Below the pieces are notes generated by a model. It was not told the DNA's origin, made no database searches, and saw nothing but the letters and a program-made list of their open reading frames with translations. Position numbers and translations under genes: made by a program. Shown one piece after another: positions 39,301-47,948 of a stretch of 64,000 nucleotides of DNA. The DNA comes from Acinetobacter pittii ANC 4050 (GTDB lineage Bacteria; Pseudomonadota; Gammaproteobacteria; Pseudomonadales; Moraxellaceae), in NCBI RefSeq assembly GCF_000399685.1, contig NZ_KB976987.1, forward strand, positions 2,433,954 through 2,497,953, in the 5' to 3' direction. The stretch's first letter is position 1; each line of letters starts with the position of its first letter.

Positions 39301-40122
39301 GTGAAGATACTAATTACGGGCGCCAACACAGGGATTGGTTTTGCCACAGCAGAACAACTTGTTAAACAAGGACAACATGTGATTTTGGCTTGTCGAAATC
39401 CACAAAAAGCACAAGAGGCACAAAACAAACTACGCTCACTCGACCAAGGCCAAGTCAATGTCGTTTCTCTCGACTTAAATAGTCTTGAATTAACTAGAAA
39501 AGCTGCCGATGAAATTGCAGATAAATATGGCAATCTTGACGTACTCATTAATAATGCAGGCTTATTTTCCAGAACAAAGCAACTAACCACAGAGGGTTTT
39601 GAGCAACAATTTGGGGTTAATTATTTAGGCCATTTTTTACTCACTCAAAAATTACTTCCAGTTTTAAAACAGTCTCCAAAAGCACGCATCATCCATCTTG
39701 CATCTATTGCTCATTGGGTTGGCTCAATTAAACCCAATAAGTTTCGTGCAGAAGGTTTTTACAATCCCCTTTTCTATTACGGGCAATCAAAACTTGCAAA
39801 TTTACTGTTTAGCAATGCATTAGCAGAGCAACTCGCAGAAAGTTCAATTACCAATAATGCATTACACCCCGGCGGTGTTGCTTCTGATATTTATCGTGAA
39901 TTACCAAAGCCGGTTTATGCAGCGATGAAATTAGGCTTGGTTCCAACCTCAGTTCCAGCAAAGCTCATTACAGAAATGGCAATCGGAGATGCATGGCAAA
40001 ACCGCAACGGCGAATATGTCAGTGCACATATGCCAGACTGGAAATCCTCACATGCTAAAAATCAGCAACTGGCACGTGACCTGTATCAACAGTCTATGGA
40101 TCTGGTAGAAAAATTTCTTTAA
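39301..40122 (+). CDS. SDR family oxidoreductase (retinol dehydrogenase-like)
   Basis: A 273-residue NADP-type SDR: TGANTGIGFATAEQLVKQG with CRNP after beta-2 (Arg favours NADPH), LINNAGLF, IIHLASIAHW and the YGQSKLANLL catalytic pair. That sequence and the QFGVNYLGHFLLTQKLLP block are typical of the retinol dehydrogenase/WW-domain oxidoreductase branch, which in bacteria has no fixed substrate. Starts with GTG, 8 nt after GGAG; an ATG is not available. Single gene with its own operator-like promoter. Confidence 0.9.
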   Translation: MKILITGANTGIGFATAEQLVKQGQHVILACRNPQKAQEAQNKLRSLDQGQVNVVSLDLNSLELTRKAADEIADKYGNLDVLINNAGLFSRTKQLTTEGFEQQFGVNYLGHFLLTQKLLPVLKQSPKARIIHLASIAHWVGSIKPNKFRAEGFYNPLFYYGQSKLANLLFSNALAEQLAESSITNNALHPGGVASDIYRELPKPVYAAMKLGLVPTSVPAKLITEMAIGDAWQNRNGEYVSAHMPDWKSSHAKNQQLARDLYQQSMDLVEKFL

Positions 40123-40136
40123 AAATAAAGCCAAAT

Positions 40137-40163
40137 AAAAAACCACCCGAAGGTGGTTTTTTA
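40137..40163. terminator. Bidirectional terminator (SDR / pntB)
   Basis: CCACC-CGAA-GGTGG (40143-40156) with A6 before and T6 after, between convergent genes. Confidence 0.92.
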
Positions 40164-40175
40164 TTTCAAAGCAAC

Positions 40176-41630
40176 TTAGTGGCCTGTACCGTTAATTGCT
40201 TTCGTCATATCTTCAACAACTTTCTTGGCATCACCAAAGATCATCATTGTTTTTTCGTTATAGAACAAATCATTGTCTAGACCAGCATAACCTGTTGCCA
40301 TAGAACGCTTAATCACCATGATTGTACGCGCTTTATGAGCTTCAAGAATCGGCATACCATAAATCGGTGAGCTTGGATCATCTTTTGCAGCAGGGTTAAC
40401 AACGTCGTTTGCACCAATAACAAGTACTACGTCGGTTGCAGGGAAGTCCGAGTTAATCTCATCCATTTCCAAGATGTCTTCATATGCTACGTCTGCTTCA
40501 GCAAGCAATACGTTCATGTGACCAGGCATACGACCTGCAACCGGATGGATGGCGAAACGAACGCGAACACCTTGCTCTTTTAGAATTTCACACAACTCTT
40601 TTACAGCATTTTGTGCACGACCTTGCGCCATACCATAACCCGGTACAATCACAACGCTGTCAGCATTTGACATCAAGAAGCCAGCATCATCAGCAGAACC
40701 TGAACGGTGGTTACGTTGAACTTGTTCACCTTTATCTGCCGATGCAACTGCTGCACCACCCATTGCCCCACCAAACAATACATTGATGATTGAACGGTTC
40801 ATTGCTTTACACATGATGTACGACAGAATCGCACCAGATGAACCCACGAGAGAACCCGCAACGATCAACATATTGTTTTCAAGTGTAAAACCAATACCTG
40901 CCGCAGCCCAACCAGAGAATGAGTTAAGAAGCGATACCACCACAGGCATATCACCACCGCCTACTGGCGCAATCCAAACCCAACCAAATGCAAGTGCAAG
41001 AGCTGTCATTGCCCAGAATGCAGTCATGTTGCCAGTCGTGAAGAAGTAGAAACCACAAGCCAACATCGCAATAAAGATAAGCGCTTGAACAGGTTTAACC
41101 CACGCACCAGAAATTGTTTTAGCCCATTTTTTCGCAGCCAATTTACCGTATGCAAACACAGATGCAGTAAAGGTAATCGCACCTACGAAACAGCCAACAA
41201 ACAATTCAAACAAGTGAACCTTGCTCATGTGTGCATGTTGCACGCCAGCTGCTATTAAAGCCGCTTCATTTTGAGCGAATAGCTCAGTAAGTTGGTTGTT
41301 ATGTAAAATTGCAGCAATTGCAATGAGAACAGCAGCCAAACCAACCAATGAGTGCATAAGCGCAACAGTTTCTGGCATTTGCGTCATTGGTACGGTACGA
41401 GCACGTGCAATACCTACGATTGCACCGAGCACCATTGCACCAACAATCATCCAGATCACTGGATTATTAGCAACAAAGAAAGTCGTTACAACTGCAATCG
41501 CCATCGCGATCATACCGTAACGGTTACCTTGAATTGCTGTTTTAGGACCAGACAAACCACGAAGCGTCAAGATAAAGAGGATTGCGCCAACAAGGTATAA
41601 CCAGTTTGCATTTGCTTGAATAAATTCCAT
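40176..41630 (-). CDS. pntB: NAD(P) transhydrogenase beta subunit
   Basis: Membrane and NADP(H)-binding subunit of the proton-pumping transhydrogenase that supplies NADPH. Of 484 residues, about 1-290 form membrane helices (including VGGGDMPVVVSLLNSFSGWA) and the rest domain III, with NADP motif VIVPGYGMAQGRAQ and GRMPGHMNVLLAEA. Third gene of the set, 12 nt after pntAB. Confidence 0.97.
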   Translation of the reverse strand: MEFIQANANWLYLVGAILFILTLRGLSGPKTAIQGNRYGMIAMAIAVVTTFFVANNPVIWMIVGAMVLGAIVGIARARTVPMTQMPETVALMHSLVGLAAVLIAIAAILHNNQLTELFAQNEAALIAAGVQHAHMSKVHLFELFVGCFVGAITFTASVFAYGKLAAKKWAKTISGAWVKPVQALIFIAMLACGFYFFTTGNMTAFWAMTALALAFGWVWIAPVGGGDMPVVVSLLNSFSGWAAAGIGFTLENNMLIVAGSLVGSSGAILSYIMCKAMNRSIINVLFGGAMGGAAVASADKGEQVQRNHRSGSADDAGFLMSNADSVVIVPGYGMAQGRAQNAVKELCEILKEQGVRVRFAIHPVAGRMPGHMNVLLAEADVAYEDILEMDEINSDFPATDVVLVIGANDVVNPAAKDDPSSPIYGMPILEAHKARTIMVIKRSMATGYAGLDNDLFYNEKTMMIFGDAKKVVEDMTKAINGTGH

Positions 41631-41642
41631 GTCAAAGCCCTC

Positions 41643-41957
41643 TTATTTCTTTTGCTTAGGCTTGAACATTTCCAGCATGCGTGCAGTTACTGCGAAGCCA
41701 CCGAAAATATTAATGCTTGCCAAAAATACTGCAATCGCACCGAGTACGCTCACCACATTCACACTTTGAAATGCAACGTTAGCATCTACACCTAAAACTG
41801 GCAGACCCACGGTTTGCAACATCGCACCTACCACAATAATAGATGACAACGCATTGGTTACTGCCATAAGTGGCGTATGCAAAGCTGGCGTAACGCCCCA
41901 AACCACGTAATAACCTACGAAGATGGCAAGGACGAAAATTGTAATAGTTTCAACCAT
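41643..41957 (-). CDS. pntAB: NAD(P) transhydrogenase alpha-2 subunit (membrane part of PntA)
   Basis: A 104-residue membrane protein equal to the C-terminal part of E. coli PntA. It has the conserved [27 protein letters not shown] (in part: [17 protein letters not shown]) and three to four helices. It is a separate gene, 11 nt after pntAA, as in Rhodospirillum-type three-subunit enzymes. Confidence 0.94.
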   Translation of the reverse strand: MVETITIFVLAIFVGYYVVWGVTPALHTPLMAVTNALSSIIVVGAMLQTVGLPVLGVDANVAFQSVNVVSVLGAIAVFLASINIFGGFAVTARMLEMFKPKQKK

Positions 41958-41968
41958 AAGAAATCTCC

Positions 41969-43096
41969 TTAACCATGCTTAAGCAGTACTTGACCGCCAT
42001 GAGTGACCAATAGGGCTTTTTGGATCTCGTCTTCTTGATTAATCGCAAAGTTTTTCTCTTTGTCGAATAAAGTCTCTACGAAATTAAAAACGTTACGCGC
42101 ATACAATGCAGAAGCTTCTGTTGCTACAGTGGCCGGAATATTTGGAACACCCAAAATTTTCACGCCATTTTCAGTAAATACAGTCTCACCCACTTTAGAG
42201 CCTTCAACGTTACCACCAGTTTCAACTGCCATATCTAAAATGACAGAGCCCGGTTTCATCTTGGCAACAGTTTCAGCTTTAATCAGACGTGGCGCATCAC
42301 GACCTGGTAGCAATGCAGTCGTAATCACGATGTCTGCGTTAGAAACAGCTTTATCTACAATCGCAGCCTGGTCTTTGATGTACTGCTCACCCGGCATCCA
42401 TCCATAACCATTTTTAGCGGCATCCGCTGCACGTTGTTGCTCTTCTTCAGACATTGGTACGTCTAACCACTTACCACCTAAAGACTCAACTTGATCTTTT
42501 GCTGTAGGACGCAAGTCAGTCGCTTCAACAATTGCACCTAAACGTTTAGCAGTTGCAATCGCCTGTAGACCTGCAACGCCCACACCCATAATCACAACAC
42601 GTGCAGGTTTTACAGTACCCGCAGCAGTCATAAGCATTGGGAACATGCGTTGATATTCAGCAGCAGCAAGTAAAACTGATTTATAACCAGCCAAGTTTGC
42701 TTGAGAAGACAACACATCCATGTTTTGTGCACGAGAAAGCGTACGAGGAAGCAGTTCTAGAGCAAAAGCAGACACTTGTTGATTCGCAAACTGATCTAGC
42801 TCGGTATTACGATAAGGATCAAACATTGCTACAACAGCGGTATTTGCTGCAAGTTTCTGAATTTCCCCGCCCTGTGGAGCGCGAACTTTCAAAATAATTT
42901 GACTACCCGTATAGGCATCATCCGTAATGGTTGCACCGACCTGTTCATAAGCACTGTCAATGTACGCAGCCTTTACACCAGCACCACGTTCAATCACAAC
43001 GCTATGACCAGCGCTAATCAACTTCTTTACTGTCTCTGGCGTAGCAGCTACACGATTTTCACCGACGACAGTTTCGGTTGGGATTCCGATCTGCAT
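41969..43096 (-). CDS. pntAA: NAD(P) transhydrogenase alpha-1 subunit (NAD-binding)
   Basis: Soluble domain I that binds NAD(H), 375 residues. [20 protein letters not shown] at the start is the alanine dehydrogenase/PntA signature. [22 protein letters not shown] is the NAD loop, and the RQD-type region lies further upstream. No membrane helices follow, since these are encoded by the next gene. A 23-bp inverted repeat lies 33-55 nt upstream of the ATG. Confidence 0.96.
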   Translation of the reverse strand: MQIGIPTETVVGENRVAATPETVKKLISAGHSVVIERGAGVKAAYIDSAYEQVGATITDDAYTGSQIILKVRAPQGGEIQKLAANTAVVAMFDPYRNTELDQFANQQVSAFALELLPRTLSRAQNMDVLSSQANLAGYKSVLLAAAEYQRMFPMLMTAAGTVKPARVVIMGVGVAGLQAIATAKRLGAIVEATDLRPTAKDQVESLGGKWLDVPMSEEEQQRAADAAKNGYGWMPGEQYIKDQAAIVDKAVSNADIVITTALLPGRDAPRLIKAETVAKMKPGSVILDMAVETGGNVEGSKVGETVFTENGVKILGVPNIPATVATEASALYARNVFNFVETLFDKEKNFAINQEDEIQKALLVTHGGQVLLKHG

Positions 43097-43128
43097 GAGC
43101 GTTCCTCAAGCTAATTTCTCATTGTCAA

Positions 43129-43151
43129 AAACATTGCAAGCTGCAATGTTT
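43129..43151. repeat. Perfect inverted repeat upstream of pntAA
   Basis: AAACATTGCA (43129-43138) and TGCAATGTTT (43142-43151) flank AGC: ten perfect base pairs. Read on the pntAA strand it is followed by TTGAC, so it could be an operator, a leader hairpin or a weak attenuator. No bound protein is known to me. Confidence 0.6.
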
Positions 43152-43334
43152 CCCCCATGTGTATTCTTTGTACAGAATTTGGATTCTAATTGAACTTTTT
43201 TAAAATACCACCCAATATTTATTTAATAAATACCCATATTTTGAACTGATGATTCACGATATTTGATTTGAGGTGTAATATAGGAAGATTTTTCTTTTTT
43301 TACAGACAATAGTCTCTCTTATACAGTCCTGTAT

Positions 43335-44261
43335 ATGAAAATTTCTTTATCATCGTTTCAAATCGGGTCTTTTTTTGCGCTTTGCTCTGCGTTTTTATTC
43401 AGTACCAAAGCAATCTTTATTAAACAGACTTATGCCCTTTCTCCATTAGTCGACGGTACAGTCCTGATGGCTTTACGCATGTTAAGCGCTTTACCGTTCT
43501 TTCTATTAATTTGCTGGTTTAACAGGCATCATAATCAGGGCATAAAAAAGAAGGATTGGCTAATTTTAATTTTTGCCGGTCTATTAGGCTACTACTTTGC
43601 AAGTTGGCTCGATTTCATGGGTCTTATGTTTATTAGCGCCTCTCTAGAACGAATTATTCTATTTTTATACCCTACTCTCACCGTCATTGTTTCGAGTCTA
43701 CTCTACAAACAAAAATTAGATGTAAAAAGTTTATTTGCCATTTTTCTTAGTTATGGTGGAACGGTGCTGGTTATGCTTCAGGAGCACCACAACGCACCAA
43801 TTCAGGGCAACTTCTGGTTAGGAACAAGTTTTGTATTTGCAAGCGCTGTGGCTTTCGCCGGCTATTTATTACTAACACCCCCTCTCATTAAGAAATTTGG
43901 TTCTTGGAATTTCACAGGGTTAGCTCTAACTGTGGCTTGTGTCGGCACATTAACTCACTATGTATTAAACACACCTCATCCTATTCAACTTTTATTCCAA
44001 CTCCCCTCTAGCGTGATTTGGTATGGGATTGGCTTAGGCTTTTTAGTTACCGTGTTACCCACCGTTATGCTTATGCAAAGCATTGAACGGTTAGGAGCCT
44101 CTCAATCAGCAATGATCGCTTCGATTGGACCAGTTTTAACAATTTTACTTGCCGTGGCTTTTTTAAATGAACACCTAAATATATGGCAATGGGTCGGCTG
44201 CCTACTGAATATTGTAGGTGTAATGATGATTACATTAAGAAAGAAAAGACTGAAACATTAA
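43335..44261 (+). CDS. DMT superfamily (EamA) transporter
   Basis: A 308-residue inner-membrane protein with about ten helices in two EamA repeats. GSFFALCSAFLFSTKAIFIK begins the first and FVFASAVAFAGYLLLTPPLI the second; ASIGPVLTILLAVAFLNEHL is the typical last-repeat signature. EamA proteins export metabolites or amino acids; the substrate is unknown. The ATG is only a few nt past a TATACA sequence, so its real start or promoter is uncertain. Confidence 0.88.
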   Translation: MKISLSSFQIGSFFALCSAFLFSTKAIFIKQTYALSPLVDGTVLMALRMLSALPFFLLICWFNRHHNQGIKKKDWLILIFAGLLGYYFASWLDFMGLMFISASLERIILFLYPTLTVIVSSLLYKQKLDVKSLFAIFLSYGGTVLVMLQEHHNAPIQGNFWLGTSFVFASAVAFAGYLLLTPPLIKKFGSWNFTGLALTVACVGTLTHYVLNTPHPIQLLFQLPSSVIWYGIGLGFLVTVLPTVMLMQSIERLGASQSAMIASIGPVLTILLAVAFLNEHLNIWQWVGCLLNIVGVMMITLRKKRLKH

Positions 44262-44267
44262 ATTCTC

Positions 44268-44298
44268 TTGACCTCAACTTAAGTTGAGGTTGGATACT
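44268..44298 (+). promoter_or_regulatory. MerR/SoxR-type promoter with 20-bp perfect palindrome
   Basis: TTGACC (44268-44273) and GATACT (44293-44298) are separated by 19 bp. The 20-bp palindrome ACCTCAACTTAAGTTGAGGT (44271-44290) fills the spacer. A 19-bp spacer with a central dyad is the hallmark of MerR-family promoters, and the half site resembles the E. coli SoxR box (CCTCAAGTT there). Transcription would start near 44305, 25 nt before the ridA-like gene. No merR/soxR gene is in the window. Confidence 0.75.
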
Positions 44299-44329
44299 CA
44301 TCTAAATTTTAATGAACGGTTGAGTTCCC

Positions 44330-44740
44330 ATGAGTCAAGAAGCTTTTAAAATCATAAATCCATCAACGTTATATGATCCTACCTCAAATGGTTATAGCCA
44401 TGTTGCTGTGGTAAAAAACTTTAAGAATATTATTCATGTAGCAGGTCAAGGCGGCGAAAATTCCAAAGGGGAATTAAGCTCAAATTTTGAAGAACAAGCG
44501 AACCAAGTTTTTGATAATATTCAACATGCTTTAAAAGCCGCCAATGCAGAGCTTAACAACATTGCCGTGTTAAGAGTTTTAGTTGTTGACCATTCGGTCG
44601 AAAAACATCAAATTTTGATTAAAATTATGCAAAATTTATGGAAAAATCATCCTTTTCCTGCCTGTACACTCATTCCTGTGCCATGCCTTGCACTAGAACA
44701 TATGCTCATTGAAATTGAAGCAACGGCATACACCCAATAA
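44330..44740 (+). CDS. RidA family protein (YjgF/UK114)
   Basis: A 136-residue cytosolic protein of the enamine/imine deaminase family. It has YSHVAVVKNFKNIIHVAGQG, FEEQANQVFDNIQHALKAAN and the C-terminal PCLALEHMLIEIEATAY. Canonical RidA has Arg in a (P)AR region near residue 105; here the sequence is PCLALEHMLIE without that Arg, so it belongs to a non-RidA Rid subgroup and may not hydrolyse 2-aminoacrylate. Cotranscribed with the MFS gene 15 nt downstream behind the MerR-type promoter. Confidence 0.85.
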   Translation: MSQEAFKIINPSTLYDPTSNGYSHVAVVKNFKNIIHVAGQGGENSKGELSSNFEEQANQVFDNIQHALKAANAELNNIAVLRVLVVDHSVEKHQILIKIMQNLWKNHPFPACTLIPVPCLALEHMLIEIEATAYTQ

Positions 44741-44755
44741 AACTGAGAGAACATC

Positions 44756-45940
44756 ATGTCTACCCCTGAAGATATCAGTCAAAATAAACCTTTGCTTTGG
44801 TTGATGGCAGCAGCATGTGGCTTATGTGCAGGTGTGAATTATTATTGTCAGCCGCTGATTCACTCTATTCAGCAAGATTTTGCTGTAACTCAAGCACAAG
44901 CCGCTTTAACAGTGACATTCGCTCAGGTGTCTTATGCCCTCGGCCTACTCTTTATTGTTCCGATGGGTGATATTGTTAATAAAGCTAAAGCTATTCCGTT
45001 TTTGATGGTGCTTTGCGCAATTGGTCTATTTACATCTGCTTTTGCTGTTAACTTGCCCATGCTATGGATTGGTACAATTTTAGCGGGCTTATTTTCTGTT
45101 GCAGCTCAAGTGCTTATTCCACTTGCCACAATGACCGTAAAACCTGAAAAAACAGGCGAAATTATTGGCTTTTTAATGAGTGGCTTATTGGTCGGGATTT
45201 TACTCTCTACCAGTCTAGCAGGCTTATTTTCGAATCTTTTCCACTGGAAAGTAGTTTATGTAGTCAGTGGTGTGTTAATGCTTATGTTGGCCTACACCTT
45301 AAAAAGTCGCCTGCCTTATGTCATGCGCATGAAAATGAACTATGGGCAAATCTTTGTTTCCATGGCTCAGCTTTTAAAAGAGGAAAAGCGACTATTATTA
45401 AGAGCACTTACAGGGGCTTTCGCCTTTGCAGCAGTGAGTATTCTATATTCCACCATCGCGTTACTTCTCACCTCGGCACATCATTTACCTGATCTATTTA
45501 TCGGACTAGTCCCGTTAGTCGGTATCTTTGGTGCTTTATCTACACGTTATATTGGTAAATATGCCGACCAAGGATATACACGCCTCCTCACTTGGATGGG
45601 CTGTGGGCTGTTTTTGGTAAGTTGGATTTGTTTCTATTTCGGACAAACTCTACTTTCAGCTTATGTCATTGGTTTTGCTCTAATTCAATTGGCACTGGCG
45701 CTGGTACACACCAGTAACCAAAGTATTATTTTCCGTTTACGTCCCGATGCCAAATCTCGTATCAATGCTATTTATATGACCACTTACTTTATTGGTGGTG
45801 CTGGTGGTTCGGCATTAGGGATTTTTGCATGGAATCGTGGTGGATGGACTATGACATGCCTTGCAGGTGTAGGCCTCGTTGTATTTTGTATTTTATTTAG
45901 CGTGATTGATGCTTTCTTACAAAAAAAGCAAATGCCTTAA
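44756..45940 (+). CDS. MFS transporter (YnfM-like drug/sugar efflux group)
   Basis: A 394-residue transporter with 12 predicted helices. It opens with ACGLCAGVNYYCQPLIHSIQ, a hallmark of the MFS branch often annotated as arabinose or multidrug efflux. FAQVSYALGLLFIVPMGDIV carries motif A, and the C-terminal HTSNQSIIFRLRPDAKSRIN is conserved in this branch. Together with the Rid protein it may form an export or detoxification unit induced by a SoxR/MerR-type signal such as redox-active compounds; this is inferred from the promoter. Confidence 0.88.
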   Translation: MSTPEDISQNKPLLWLMAAACGLCAGVNYYCQPLIHSIQQDFAVTQAQAALTVTFAQVSYALGLLFIVPMGDIVNKAKAIPFLMVLCAIGLFTSAFAVNLPMLWIGTILAGLFSVAAQVLIPLATMTVKPEKTGEIIGFLMSGLLVGILLSTSLAGLFSNLFHWKVVYVVSGVLMLMLAYTLKSRLPYVMRMKMNYGQIFVSMAQLLKEEKRLLLRALTGAFAFAAVSILYSTIALLLTSAHHLPDLFIGLVPLVGIFGALSTRYIGKYADQGYTRLLTWMGCGLFLVSWICFYFGQTLLSAYVIGFALIQLALALVHTSNQSIIFRLRPDAKSRINAIYMTTYFIGGAGGSALGIFAWNRGGWTMTCLAGVGLVVFCILFSVIDAFLQKKQMP

Positions 45941-46040
45941 CGCTAAAGTAATTTATTAAAAATCATCTTCCTATATTTAACACAAGGGTGGTTATAAATT
46001 ACTCGGTTAAAAGCCACTGTCGATTCAGGGCCAAACCCCG

Positions 46041-46046
46041 TATAAT
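46041..46046 (+). promoter_or_regulatory. -10 element of dusA
   Basis: A perfect TATAAT 43 nt before the ATG; the expected -35 position (TGTCGA, 17 bp upstream) is poor, so an activator or other contact may be needed. Confidence 0.55.
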
Positions 46047-46088
46047 GCTGCCCTTTCATTAATTTAGCGACTTTTGGGTCTATTGGTT

Positions 46089-47093
46089 ATGCAATCACTT
46101 CAATCGTTACAACCTCGTATTTCAGTAGCCCCTATGATGGACTGGACTACAAAGGATTACCGATTCTTTGCACGGTTGTTTAACCCAAACGTTGTGCTCT
46201 ATACCGAAATGGTCACTACAGGCGCAATCCTATTTGGCGATGCTAAACGCCATTTGGACTACAGCGCACAAGAACATCCGATCGTATTACAACTTGGTGG
46301 TTCAAATCCCGAAGAACTTGCAACCTGCACAAAAATGGCAGAAGACTGGGGTTACGATGAAGTTAACCTGAATGTAGGCTGTCCAAGTGACCGGGTACAG
46401 AACAATAAAATCGGCGCATGTTTAATGGCAGAGCCAGACTTGGTTGCTGAATGCATTCATACCATGCAAAAGGCAGTAAAGATTCCAGTAACGGTAAAGC
46501 ACCGTATCGGTATTGATGACATGCAGTCTTACGAAGAAATGCTACATTTCGTAGATACTGTCGCAGCAACAGGTTGTACTTATTTCGTTGTACATGCCCG
46601 TATTGCTATTTTGAAGGGTTTATCTCCGAAAGAAAACCGAGAAGTACCACCTTTACGCTATGAAGATGTATATCGTTTAAAGCAAGAGCGCCCACATCTC
46701 ACCATTGAAATTAATGGTGGAATTAAAACGTTTGCCGAAACTCAAACACATTTACAGCATGTTGATGGTGTCATGATTGGCCGTGAAGCCTACCATAACC
46801 CTTACCTACTTGCTGAGCTCGGCCAACTTTGGAATTTAGAAGCACCAGATCGATTCGATATTATGGAACAAATGCTGCCTTATATTGAACAACGTATGGC
46901 TGAAGGTGCCCCTCTTTCAATCATTACACGTCATATTTTAGGTTTATTCCAAAACTTGCCAGGCGCTCGTAAATGGCGTCAAGCGCTAAGTGGCGGAAAT
47001 GCAAAAACTTTAGCTGACGTTGAAAATGCGATTCAAAACATGCAAGCTACTATGATTCGCACTGAAGAATATTTAAAAGAGCAGCAAGTTTAA
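46089..47093 (+). CDS. dusA: tRNA-dihydrouridine(20/20a) synthase DusA
   Basis: Flavoenzyme reducing U20 and U20a of tRNA D-loops. The 334 residues start at the ATG at 46089 (MQSLQSLQPR); the frame opens five codons earlier with TTG. Signatures are RISVAPMMDWTTKDYRFFAR, NLNVGCPSDRVQNNKIGACL with the catalytic Cys, VKHRIGIDD and VHARIAILKGLSPKENREVPPL (in part), the last specific to DusA. In many bacteria dusA is an integration site for islands, but no integrase or duplicated 3' end follows here. Confidence 0.96.
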   Translation: MQSLQSLQPRISVAPMMDWTTKDYRFFARLFNPNVVLYTEMVTTGAILFGDAKRHLDYSAQEHPIVLQLGGSNPEELATCTKMAEDWGYDEVNLNVGCPSDRVQNNKIGACLMAEPDLVAECIHTMQKAVKIPVTVKHRIGIDDMQSYEEMLHFVDTVAATGCTYFVVHARIAILKGLSPKENREVPPLRYEDVYRLKQERPHLTIEINGGIKTFAETQTHLQHVDGVMIGREAYHNPYLLAELGQLWNLEAPDRFDIMEQMLPYIEQRMAEGAPLSIITRHILGLFQNLPGARKWRQALSGGNAKTLADVENAIQNMQATMIRTEEYLKEQQV

Positions 47094-47427
47094 GTTGGTG
47101 ACGACTTCTTAAATTGTAAGAAAATGTGGCATTTTAAATCAGCGACTTAGATTTTGAGTATATTCGCAAATGTTGAAGCAAAATATTCAAATTTAAGTTC
47201 TGATTTATTATTTATTTATAATAATGTCAATAATTTAAGTTTTACTGTTTTTAATAAACCTTTTGACGAGCATCTTTTCACTTCAAAGCACAAGCCTCTG
47301 GAAAAAAGATACGTTATTACATAACATAGACAAAACTTTTAAGGTACGCCTATTAGTATCTCTGAACGCCACAGGTAGGTGGTGATTTTTTTAATATGGA
47401 CATGGGTAGCACGGTAGAGATTTCACG
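47094..47427 (+). promoter_or_regulatory. 334-nt gap with terminator-like hairpin before the amidase-like gene
   Basis: No credible gene. At 47367-47391 a 6-bp stem (CGCCAC with GGTGGTG, one G-T pair) is followed by ATTTTTTTAA, about 37 nt before the next ATG. It may end a short upstream transcript or act as an attenuator. A -35-like TTGACG lies at 47263-47268 without a clear -10. The ribosome site of the next gene is weak. Confidence 0.4.
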
Positions 47428-47940
47428 ATGATTATTTATGACGGACAAGTAGCTGATAATTACATGTATCAGGATTCAAATCAGGCAGCCATTGTTGTAT
47501 CGCACAGCACACCAAGCCTCCCTTATCCTTTCACCATGAAACCCAATAATCATCAAACTCAAACCTCAACTAATCCTCCCATTGATGTAGAAAAGTTCGT
47601 AGAAAAATTAGAAAGTATTACATCTAGACGCAGTAAAGCGAGATGCGCACGCAGTATCCGCCTTGCGCTCGAATCTGCTGGTGCCGATGTTGAAAACCAT
47701 CCAATTGCAGCTTCAGATTGGGGTGATACTCTTAAAAAGATTGGCTATAAAGAAATTGATCCAGCCTTCGACGAACCTCAGGAAGGTGATATTTACATCA
47801 TTCACCGAACCCGCAACCATGTTTATGGACATATCGCTGGATATACAGGAAGTGAGTGGGTTTCTGACTTCAAACAAAGTAGTTATGATGTCTATAAAGA
47901 CGATAATGTTACTTATACTTATTATAGATTAGCTGCCTAA
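47428..47940 (+). CDS. Putative cysteine amidase (CHAP/NlpC-P60-like), orphan
   Basis: A 170-residue protein. Residues 1-50 look disordered and rich in Pro, Thr, Ser and Asn. About 52-168 form a compact domain with Cys73 in KARCARSIRLAL, a GDIYII strand (120-125), His135 in YGHIAGYTG and Asp147 in WVSDFKQ, then YTYYR. That order (Cys at the start of a helix, Gly-His-Ile, then Trp-x-Ser-Asp) suits papain-like peptidoglycan amidases such as CHAP enzymes and some type VI effectors or endolysins. No signal peptide, no secretion genes and no obvious immunity gene. The assignment is by motif only. Confidence 0.6.
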   Translation: MIIYDGQVADNYMYQDSNQAAIVVSHSTPSLPYPFTMKPNNHQTQTSTNPPIDVEKFVEKLESITSRRSKARCARSIRLALESAGADVENHPIAASDWGDTLKKIGYKEIDPAFDEPQEGDIYIIHRTRNHVYGHIAGYTGSEWVSDFKQSSYDVYKDDNVTYTYYRLAA

Positions 47941-47948
47941 TCAATTTC

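Noticed and set aside
43299..43325. TTTACA/TATACA promoter for the EamA gene
   Set aside because: The spacer is only 15 bp and the start would fall about 3 nt before the ATG, so it is not convincing.
46089..47427. dusA as an island insertion site
   Set aside because: dusA is a known integration target, but there is no integrase, no repeated 3' end and no foreign cargo downstream.
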